Shown piece by piece: positions 33,969 to 42,100 of a stretch of DNA of 64,000 bases; the stretch's first letter is position 1, and every line of letters begins with the position of its first letter. Below the pieces are notes generated by a model that was given only the letters and a program-made list of their open reading frames with translations, did no database searches and was not told the DNA's origin. Source of the DNA: Pseudazoarcus sp963975885 (GTDB taxonomy: Bacteria; Pseudomonadota; Gammaproteobacteria; Burkholderiales; Rhodocyclaceae); contig CAXBIS010000010.1 in the NCBI GenBank assembly GCA_963975885.1, positions 62,001 through 126,000 of the forward strand. Reading direction: 5' to 3'. The translations under genes and the position numbers were made by a program.

Positions 33969-35141
33969 CTACGCGCCATTCCCGACACCGACGATTTGCC
34001 GATAGACGGCGGCCGTCTGCCCCGCACAGCGTGCCCAACTGTAGCCACTCGCTCGGGCCAGCCCTTGCGACCGGGCCCACTCCCGCCAATCCTCGTCGAC
34101 AAGCGCGCGCGACAACGCGGCACGCAGGCCTTCGACATCCTGTGCATCGATCATGAGCCCTGCATCTCCGACAACCTCCGGCAACGAGGCGCTGTTTGAA
34201 CACACGACCGGAACGCCCGACGCCATCGCTTCGAGCACTGGCAGACCGAACCCCTCGTACAGCGACGGAAACGCGAACAGGCGCGCGCCGGCAAACAACA
34301 CCGGCAGCTCGTCCGCAGCGACATAGCCGAGATAACGCAACCAGCCCGCGCGCGCCGCGCGATCGATGCGTCGATGCACGTCATCGCTGTTCCAGCCATA
34401 GTAGCCACACAGCACCAATGGCCAGCGTTGGCGCATGTCGTCGGGCAGGGCTTCGTAAGCCGAGATCAGGGTGTGCAGGTTCTTGCGTGGCTCGATCGTG
34501 CCCGAATACAGGCAGTAGCCGTCATGCGTCAATCCATGGCGTCGCAACACCTCGCCCGTCGCAAAGGAGTCGCGCGGCCGGAACTCCTCGCCACAAGCCA
34601 ACGGCACCGCGCTGACCCGCTTCTCCGGCAGGCCGTAACGATCGATCATCTCGCGACGAACGAACTCCGACCCGGTGAGAACATGAACACCTTCGGCCAC
34701 GGCCCGCTCGACGGCGCGACGCACCGTCGGCAATCGACCGGCCGGATGACATTGCGGCCACACGAACATCGACAGGTCATGGATCGTGACGACTCGGGGG
34801 CCATCGAAACGCGGGAGGTAAAAGCGCGGACCGTGAAACAGATCCGGCGGGTGACGACGCAATACGAGTCCCTGCGCGGCATCAATGGCGGCTCGGTGCA
34901 CACCGACAACCAGTGACTGCCGCGAGAGCCAGTCGACCACCCCGATACCATGTCGCCCCGTCCCCGAAGCCCGTGCGGCGACTTCGGCCGAAGGCGGTGC
35001 TGCGATGCGCCGCGGCCCCGCGAACAAGTCCAGTTCAATCCCGCTTTCCGCTGACGCAAGATGACGGACCAGTTCGTAGGCGTATCGACCGATTCCGGTG
35101 AGCGGAAATCGCACCACATCGACGTCGATTGCGACCCTCAT
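33969..35141 (-). CDS. glycosyltransferase family 4, probable mannosyl/rhamnosyltransferase
   Basis: 390 residues. It starts MRVAIDVDVVRFPLTGIGRY, a common N-terminus of A-band/O-polysaccharide mannosyl- and rhamnosyltransferases, and has YSGTIEPRKNLHTLI and FPSLYEGFGLPVLEAMASGV with the donor-binding E-x7-E. ATG 35141 overlaps the rmd-like stop by ATGA, so the enzyme is made together with the GDP-deoxyhexose reductase and may use its product. The frame extends upstream into rmd without similarity. Confidence 0.83.
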   Translation of the reverse strand: MRVAIDVDVVRFPLTGIGRYAYELVRHLASAESGIELDLFAGPRRIAAPPSAEVAARASGTGRHGIGVVDWLSRQSLVVGVHRAAIDAAQGLVLRRHPPDLFHGPRFYLPRFDGPRVVTIHDLSMFVWPQCHPAGRLPTVRRAVERAVAEGVHVLTGSEFVRREMIDRYGLPEKRVSAVPLACGEEFRPRDSFATGEVLRRHGLTHDGYCLYSGTIEPRKNLHTLISAYEALPDDMRQRWPLVLCGYYGWNSDDVHRRIDRAARAGWLRYLGYVAADELPVLFAGARLFAFPSLYEGFGLPVLEAMASGVPVVCSNSASLPEVVGDAGLMIDAQDVEGLRAALSRALVDEDWREWARSQGLARASGYSWARCAGQTAAVYRQIVGVGNGA

Positions 35142-36037
35142 CCCTTTGTTTCCATCATCCACCGCAGGGTCTGCTCCAGGGGAGGCGACGTCCACTCGCC
35201 GATGATCGAACGCAGCTTGGCCGGACTGCCACCCAAAGTTCGGACTTCATTCGCCCGTACCAAGGCCGGATTCACATCCACACGCAAACGATGCCCTGAA
35301 ATCGCAGAAGCCAGATCGACCGCCTCGCGCAACGAATGCAAGCTACCCGAGCCAATGTTGACCACCTGACCCGCCGGACAGGCCTCGATCAGACGGCGAT
35401 ACGCCTGCGCAACCGCGCGCACATCCGAGAAATCGCGCCACACGTCGAGGTTGCCCAATTCAATCACTTCCGCCCTGCGCCGGAAGTGGCTCACGATCTT
35501 CGGCAGCAGGTAAGAGTCTTGCTGACCCACACCCGTATAGTTGAAAGGCCGTGCGATCACAATGGGAAGCTTGTCGAACCACAGCCGCGCCATGTACTCC
35601 ATCGCCAGCTTGCTGACCGCGTAGTCGTTGGCCGGGTTTGGAGGCGCGTTCTCGTCGAGCACCCCCTCACGGGCACGGCCATAGACGTTCGCACTGCTCG
35701 CAAGCACAACGCATTGGGGCCGACACCTCGCTGACTCCAGCGCCGCAAGCAGATTGCGCGTGCCGATCAGGTTAACCCGGTAAAACGCCTCCGCGTCGCC
35801 ATGACCGACGAAGGCGATGCCCGCAAGGTGGACCACTGCATCGGGGCGTATCTCTCCGACCGCGGCGCGAAGCGCCGCCGAATCCGTAAGGTCTGCAGAT
35901 CGGTAGCGCGGCGCATCGCGCCGCACCTCCACCCCCATACCCCACACTTCCCAGCCATGGGCTTCCAACTCGGTCGCAAGGTAGCGCCCGGTGAAACCGC
36001 AAATGCCGGTAACGAGGACCCGCTTCGTCTCGTTCAT
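35138..36037 (-). CDS. rmd: GDP-4-keto-6-deoxy-D-mannose reductase-like SDR
   Basis: 299 residues, extended SDR. NAD(P)-binding RVLVTGICGFTGRYLATELE (TGxxGFxG), VVHLAGIAFVGHGD, active-site Ser region SSANVYG and the YxxxK in NDYAVSKLAMEYM are intact; IVIARPFNYTGVGQQDSY and the C-terminal GGSPAKLRSIIGEW fit Rmd. It would reduce GDP-4-keto-6-deoxymannose to GDP-D-rhamnose. ATG 36037 overlaps the stop of a gmd remnant, so its normal partner dehydratase is broken here. A complete gmd elsewhere would be needed for function. Confidence 0.78.
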   Translation of the reverse strand: MNETKRVLVTGICGFTGRYLATELEAHGWEVWGMGVEVRRDAPRYRSADLTDSAALRAAVGEIRPDAVVHLAGIAFVGHGDAEAFYRVNLIGTRNLLAALESARCRPQCVVLASSANVYGRAREGVLDENAPPNPANDYAVSKLAMEYMARLWFDKLPIVIARPFNYTGVGQQDSYLLPKIVSHFRRRAEVIELGNLDVWRDFSDVRAVAQAYRRLIEACPAGQVVNIGSGSLHSLREAVDLASAISGHRLRVDVNPALVRANEVRTLGGSPAKLRSIIGEWTSPPLEQTLRWMMETKG

Positions 36038-36204
36038 CGATATGCAACGCCTCGCTCGACACGGCGGATGTCTGTCTCGATCATCATCCGGCTCAATTCC
36101 TCCAGCCCGGTCGCCGCCGCCCGGCCCGGCGCCCATCGCGCCTTCGCCGAATTGCCGATGAGCAACTCGAGCTCCTCAAAACTATGCCGGTTGTGACTGC
36201 TCAT
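36034..36204 (-). pseudogene. gmd: 3' remnant of GDP-mannose 4,6-dehydratase (gmd)
   Basis: Only the last ~45 codons are recognisable: ELELLIGNSAKARWAPG and LEELSRMMIETDIRR match the conserved C-terminus of Gmd (usual form EVDxLLGDPAKAR...FEELVxxMVxxDL). The full enzyme has about 340-370 residues. Its TGA (36036-36034) overlaps the rmd ATG, the normal gmd-rmd coupling. Homology stops near 36185, and in frame a stop lies shortly upstream of the ATG at 36204. The enzyme cannot be active. Confidence 0.75.
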
Positions 36205-36444
36205 TTCATCGTCGCTTTCTCAAAACACCGGACGAATTTCACGCGTCTGAACATTGTCGAGAACGTCACTTCAGCTGCAGCGCGGGCTCCATGGCCGCGC
36301 CGCACTGACTGGGCATCGGTTAAAGTCGAAAACGCGGGCAAGTCCTGCAACTTGTTCGCAAGATTCTGCCCAATAAAGTCGAAAACACCATAATCACCGT
36401 AGCAGAACCCTGGCCTGTCTCGCCGGTCAGGAGACGAGATCGTC
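36205..36444. other. non-coding scar with a short direct repeat
   Basis: No gene is supported. The stretch looks less GC-rich than its surroundings. The 13-mer TAAAGTCGAAAAC occurs at 36321-36333 and again at 36374-36386. It lies between the gmd and wzt remnants and marks a recombination or deletion boundary. Confidence 0.45.
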
Positions 36445-36714
36445 GACCTCGCGTTCGGGGCACAGTGTAGGACGGGTGGACCCGGCTTGGGATCGCTGAT
36501 GGACGAGATGATCGGCGTGGGGGATGCCCGTTGCCTGCACAAGGCCCACGACCGCCTCGAAGCCATCATGGCCAGCGCGCAGATCCTGGTGCTGGCTTCC
36601 CATAACGAAGCCATCCTGCGCAAGTTTTGCAATCGTGCGGTGCTGATGGAGGAGGGGCGGGTGGCGCTGGCGGGAGATGTCGAAGACTCCCTTCGCCGGC
36701 ATGTGCAGGCGTGA
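36445..36714 (+). pseudogene. 3' remnant of a Wzt-like ABC ATPase gene
   Basis: The frame from 36445 reads DLAFGAQ..., then LMDEMIGVGDARCLHKAHDR, ILVLASHNEAILRKFCNRAV and LMEEGRVALAG, ending at TGA 36714. This is the Walker B to H-loop part of polysaccharide-export ATPases. Walker A and the signature are missing. The ILVLASH stretch with RKFCN is typical of O-antigen Wzt. It differs from the intact wzt at 28238-28891, so it comes from another export operon that once stood here. Confidence 0.7.
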
Positions 36715-36993
36715 ATACCGGGGCTGAGGTCGGGCTTACTGGCTTATTACGTCGCCCCTCAACCATCGACGATCTCGACAGCCTTGCGCTTCACCAATCG
36801 GATTTGTTTCTTTGGTGGCTGTTAGCCCTCATTTCTCACAAACAGGAAGCGCATCGCGGCCAAGAATATGAGCAAGTTTTTTGCGAGAATCACTTATTAA
36901 CCCGCCCGACCGGCAGTCGCATCGCGTGAGGTCCCACGCTCTCTCCAGTTTCTCGGGTTTTCCGAATTCGGAATCCCCGTTCACTTGCCCCCC

Positions 36994-37083
36994 ATGACTG
37001 ATTCCCTCCCCTATCCCCGCTTCCGCGATATCGAACCGCGAACCCCCGCCTTCCACGACCTTCGTTATCGCGGGGTTCACTGA
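36994..37083 (+). pseudogene. 29-residue remnant of a methyltransferase start, coupled to the sulfotransferase gene
   Basis: ATG 36994 opens a frame reading MTDSLPYPRFRDIEPRTPAF and ending at TGA 37083, which overlaps the sulfotransferase ATG (TGATG). The 1841-residue protein at 39120 begins MTD and has SPRFRDVEPRYPAFHD, and the DNA of this part is nearly identical (CCCCGCTTCCGCGAT onward). So this is a truncated copy of that gene's 5' end, now possibly serving as a translated leader that feeds ribosomes to the sulfotransferase. Confidence 0.6.
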
Positions 37084-37841
37084 TGCGTCCCAACCTGTTC
37101 GTGCTCGGTGCGGGAAAATGCGGCACCACCTCCCTTTACCACCTGCTGGAACGACACCCCGACATCCACGTCTGCGATCCGAAGGAACCCAGTTTCTTCT
37201 GCAGCCACTTCCAGGTAGTGCGTAACCCGGAGGACTACTTCCGTCTCTTCGATTCCGACGCCAGATATCGTGTCGATGCCTCCCACGCCTATTTCTCGAA
37301 TCCGGAGACCGCGCCCATCCTTCGAAATCTTTTCCCGGAGGCCAGATTCCTGGTCATCCTCAGGCAGCCCAAAGCACGGGCGCATTCCCTGTATGAACAC
37401 ATGCGCCGTAGCCTACATGAAGACGGCCGTCCGATGGAACTGGCACCGACCTTTCTGAATGCACTGTGCATGGAGGGGGAGAGATTTCACTCACGCCGCT
37501 TCTTCTCGGAATGCCGGCATTACTTCTGGAATTTCATGTACATGCGTTCCTCCTTCTACGATGAGCAGCTGGCCCGCTACTTCAGCCTCTTTGCGCGCGA
37601 CCGCTTTCTGGTCATGAGCCTGGCGGCGTTCGAGCAACAGCCGCAGCGCACGGTGCAGTCGATCGCGGATTTTCTGGAGTTGGACGTCACAGGGTTTGGC
37701 GACCAAGTGCCGGTTGCCAACGTTGCGCCGCCTTATCCCCCGTTCGGCACCGAATGCGACGCCATCATGGAGGCGCACTTCGGCGACCTGATGGCGCGCG
37801 TGGATCGTCTGGTGGGGCGTGCGCTGGACTGGTCGCGCTGA
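37083..37841 (+). CDS. sulfotransferase-family protein
   Basis: 252 residues. The PAPS-binding loop FVLGAGKCGTTSLYHLLERH is at the N-terminus, and ARFLVILRQPKARAHSLYEH is the 3'-phosphate-binding strand with conserved Arg and Ser. It resembles heparan-type carbohydrate sulfotransferases. Expected to transfer sulfate from PAPS to the polymer made by the neighbouring transferases. Unrelated in detail to the sulfotransferase at 18439. It sits alone in a scar region with its start overlapping the truncated methyltransferase frame. Confidence 0.83.
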   Translation: MRPNLFVLGAGKCGTTSLYHLLERHPDIHVCDPKEPSFFCSHFQVVRNPEDYFRLFDSDARYRVDASHAYFSNPETAPILRNLFPEARFLVILRQPKARAHSLYEHMRRSLHEDGRPMELAPTFLNALCMEGERFHSRRFFSECRHYFWNFMYMRSSFYDEQLARYFSLFARDRFLVMSLAAFEQQPQRTVQSIADFLELDVTGFGDQVPVANVAPPYPPFGTECDAIMEAHFGDLMARVDRLVGRALDWSR

Positions 37842-38145
37842 CCTTCCCTTGCGGTTCGCCCCCTTCGCACCGGTGTATCCGCGTCAGTGCCCGCCGACCG
37901 CAGGCTTCCCGTCCGCCGCCTATCCTGCTCACTATCCCGCCCCCGACCGACAGGCGCCCCCCATACAAGAGCGCTTCGCGGCCGCAGCGATCGGGCCGGG
38001 CGATTGCCACCGCTGGTCGTGACTCGCCCGGCGGTGGAACGGGGGCCGGGTCGGTTTGGGGCAGCAGTGAATGCAGGGGATGGTGCCCCTGTTTGCCGGC
38101 TCTTGCGCGTGCTGCTGACTGATCCGCACCGTCTGTCTCCGGAAC
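37842..38145. other. non-coding stretch between sulfotransferase and IS remnant
   Basis: About 300 GC-rich bases. I recognise no gene or transposase sequence in them. One small palindrome, CAGGGG-ATGGTG-CCCCTG, lies near 38075. Confidence 0.4.
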
Positions 38146-39049
38146 CCATTTGCCGCGATTGACGCACAAGAGTTCGGTGCAGCCTTTGAGCGCTGGGGGG
38201 CAGCGTCGTACCCAAGCTGGGTCAGGACGAGGTCGTTGCCTTGGACGGCAAGACCAGTCGGCGCTCAGGAAAGACCCATGCCACGCCGCTGAAACTGATC
38301 AGCGCATTTGCGGCCGGCGCAGGCTGGTATCTGGGACAGCGGGCGACTGCCCAGAAGTCGAACGAGACGACCGCGATTCCCGAGTTGTTGGCGACGCTGA
38401 CCTTGCAAGGCTACATCGTCACCATAGACGAGATGGGTATTCAGCCGGGCATTGCGCGGGCGATCCGGGATCGGGGCGCCGATTACGTCCTGTCGGTCAA
38501 GGACAACCAACCTTGGCCGATTCGATACAGGATTGCTTCGAGGCATTTCAGGCCGATCTTGACCAGACACCCCACAAATTCGACGAGCTTGTGGAGAAGG
38601 ATCATGGCCGACTCGAGGTGCGCCGCTGTTCCGCTTTCGATCAGCTCGAATACCTGCACGCCCAGGATCGTTGGCCGGACTTGAGGTCGTCTGCCGTGAT
38701 TGCTTCGGAACGAACGGTCAAGGGTAAAGCCACGCTTGAGCATCGCTTCTATATCAGCAGTCTCTCGGCAAATGCGACACGACTGGCTCGAGCGGTGCGT
38801 CAGCACGGGCGCGTGGAAAATGGCCTGCACTAGTGCATGAACGTGATCTTCGACGACAACCAGATACACGCCCACAACGGCAATGCCGCCCACAACTTCG
38901 CCGTGATGCGACATTCGCCTTGAATCTCATCCGACTCGATCCCGTCAAACGTAAGGGTGGCCTCAAGGTTCGCCGACTCATCGCGGCAACGTCCGACGCC
39001 TATCGCGCTAAGCTGCACGGTCTTGTATAAGATTCATGCGATTGCCCTG
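38146..39049 (+). mobile_element. decayed ISAs1-family insertion sequence (transposase pseudogene)
   Basis: Pieces of an ISAs1-type DDE transposase appear in order across frames: FAAIDAQEFGAAFERW (from 38146), EVVALDGKTSRRSGKTHATP, ADYVLSVKDNQP, HGRLEVRRCSAFDQLEYL, HRFYISSL, then NGNAAHNFAVMRH, ALNLIRLD and LIAATSDAYRAKLHGL. The N-terminal ~100 residues are missing. There are at least three frameshifts (near the G6 run 38195-38200, near 38505-38515, and near 38920) and a nonsense TAG at 38831 where the family has Trp. ATTCATGCGATTGCCCTG (39032-39049), just after the last frame, may be the right terminal repeat; no left end was found. Confidence 0.8.
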
Positions 39050-39119
39050 TGAGCGGCCCCGGCGCTCCGTCCGGCTTCACGGGTTGCCCGGATGCTGGCG
39101 ACCTCCCATTTGAATCCCA

Positions 39120-42100
39120 ATGACCGATATGCAACTCCCTCCCCATCTTCATTGCTCCCCCCGCTTCCGCGATGTCGAACCGCGATACCCCGCCTTCCAC
39201 GATTGCGACTTCTATCACACCACCACGCTGCCCTCGGGCGAGATGGTCAGCGGCCAATGGGATTTGCGCGACAACGTACAAGCCTATCTAGGTGACGTCG
39301 AGTTCGCAGGCAAATCGGTGCTCGAAATCGGTCCGGCCAGCGGCTTCCTGAGCTATCACATGGAGCGCAGTGGTGCCCAGGTCACGGCGATCGAGCCTTC
39401 GCTGGAGCGCCTGTGGGATTGTGTGCCGATGCCCGGCATCGATTTCGACGCCTGGCGCCAGACCTTTCTAGTGTCGGTGCAGCGGGTCCGCAATGCTTTC
39501 TGGTACCTGCATCGCCAATACGGCTCAAGCGTCCGGGTGGTGGAGACCGACCCGGAAACCCTGCCCGCGGAAGTGGGCGAGTTCGATGTAGGGGTGTTCG
39601 CATCGATGCTGCTGCATTGCCGTAGCCCGTTCTCGGTCCTCGAAGGCTGCTTGGCACGGGTGCGCGAGACCGTGATCGTCACCGACCTTCATGACATCGC
39701 GATGGACGGCCAGCCGGTATGCCGTCTGCTGCCCGACGTACGGCACAAACAGATCGACACCTGGTGGGCCCTGTCGCCGGACTTCGTGGTGCAGGCGCTG
39801 GGAGTCCTGGGTTTTGGTAATGCCCGGGTCACCACCCACTACCAGAAACGGGGTGTCGACGGGCAGATGATTCCGTTGTTCACCGTTGTCGCTACCCGGA
39901 ATGTGCCGATGCCGCGGCCTCGCAAGGCGAACATGCGATGTGAGGAACGCCCCGCCCCCCGGATCGCGCCGGCCGAGCCCGATCCGCAGCCTCCGGGCCG
40001 GTCGGCTATCGCCCAGCGGCCCGTGCCGCTGGTCCGGCCAGCACAGCAACCGCGGCAGCCAGACCCGGGCAGCACTGATCCGTTGCAGGGGTTGCTGGCG
40101 GAGACCTGGGCCGGTCTGCTGAGCGTACCTCAGCGCCTGGGGTTGCCGAGCGGCTGGTGGGGCCACGTGCCCTTCGCAAGCTGGCTGCTGGAAGCCTGCC
40201 AGCCGGCCATGCTGGTGGAACTGGGAACGCACCACGGGGTTTCCTATGCCGCCTTCTGCGAAGCCGTGTTGCGTCAGGGCTTGCTGACCCGTTGTTACGC
40301 GGTCGATCACTGGCGCGGCGACCAGCACAGCGGCCACTATGACGATTCAGTTTACGAAGACCTGAAGAGCCTCAACGAGCAGCGATACGGTGCCTTTTCG
40401 GAACTGATCCGCAAGGATTTCAGTGCCGCGGCCGAAGAATTTGCCGACGGCTCGATCGACCTGCTGCACATCGACGGACTGCACACTTATGAAGCCGTGG
40501 CGCACGACTTCGGTACCTGGCTGCCCAAGCTGTCCAGGCGCGGCGTGGTGCTGTTCCACGACACCAACGTGTACCGCGACGACTTTGGCGTCCACCGGCT
40601 GTTCCGGGAGCTATCGCAGCAATACCCGTCGTTCGAGTTCCTACACGGCAACGGCCTGGGGGTGCTGGCCTGCGGGACCGAGGTGCCTGAAGCGATTGCC
40701 CGTTTGTGTCAATCCGATGATCAACGCCAGACTCTGGCGGTGCGGGAAAGATTCGCCCGCCTGGGTTTCACCTGGGAATTGCAGGCCCGCGAACACGACA
40801 CGCAGGCACAGGTACAGGGACTGCAGCAGCAGGTCGTGGCGCTGCAGAAGTCGGTTGCGACGCAGGCGCTCATCCTGGAAGAGCGGGATGCCGCGCACGT
40901 ACAGGCGCAGCAGCTGCAGCAGCAGGTAGAAGCGCTGCAGAAGTCGGTTGCCGAGGCTCACCAGAGCAGCAGCTTGCGGGTGACTGCCGCCGAGGAGCCG
41001 GACCTCCATTGGGAAGGCGTGGTCCGGGAAATCACCCAAGAGCGTGATGGGCTGATGCAAAGCCTGTATGACCTGCAGGCGGATTTGACGGCACAGCAAC
41101 AACGGCGTCAACAGCAGATCCGGATTTACGATCAGGTAGTGACGGACCTGTTGCGGCGGCACGCGGAAGAAGTGGATTTCGAAAACCAGCCGCGGCATGA
41201 AGAGCGCCATCCGGCAATTCCCCGGCTGCTTGCTTGGTGCCGCAGCCAGCTGCCGGTCAGCCTGCCGTCCGGCCTTCAGTTCGTGCGTCCGCTACTGCAC
41301 CAGTTGCTGATCGGAATCAACCCCGTGGCGAAGGTGGTGGCGCGCTCGACCTTTTTCGATCGGGAGTGGTATCTCGCCCAGAACCCGGATGTCGCCGCAC
41401 TGGGGGCACACCCGGTCTATCACTACACGGTGATCGGCGCCAGGACAGGCCGTGATCCCGGCCCCTGGTTTTCCACCCACCGCTACCTGGCTCTCCACCC
41501 GGAACTGGTCGGCGCGGGGGTGAACCCCCTCTACCACTTCGAGATGATCGGGCGTAAGGCCGGGCGTCCCCTTGGACTGAGCGGCGACATCACCATGACA
41601 CCGGTGCCCACTTCAGCCGGAGCACCCGTACTGCCGGCACAGGAGGCAACTCCGCTGCCGGGCGGCACGCCAGCGCCCGACGACAGGGCCCGGCATATGG
41701 AGCAGGCCCGGCACCAGCTGCGGGCGTTCTTGGCCGATACCGGCAACCGGCTGACCTTCCGGCAACAGCCCGATCCCGTGGTGTCGATCGTGGTGGTGTT
41801 GTTCAACAATGCGGCGCTGAACTTGCAGTGCCTGACATCGATTCATGCACAACAGGCAACGCCGCTCGAACTGATCGTGGTGGATAACGCCTCCACCGAT
41901 GAAACCACCCTCCTGCTGGATCGGCTCGAGGGCTGTACCGTGCTGCGCCAGCAGGAGAACCTGCACTTCCTGCGCGCCGCCAATATCGGAGCCCGGGCTG
42001 CACGGGGCCGTCACCTGCTGTTCCTCAACAACGACACGACCCTGTGCAGCCAAGCCCTGGCCGAGGCGTGCGGAATCCTCGACCGGGAAGCGGACGTGGG

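Noticed and set aside
38841..38920. Tail of the IS remnant as a separate small gene
   Set aside because: It continues the transposase reading after the nonsense codon and is part of the pseudogene.
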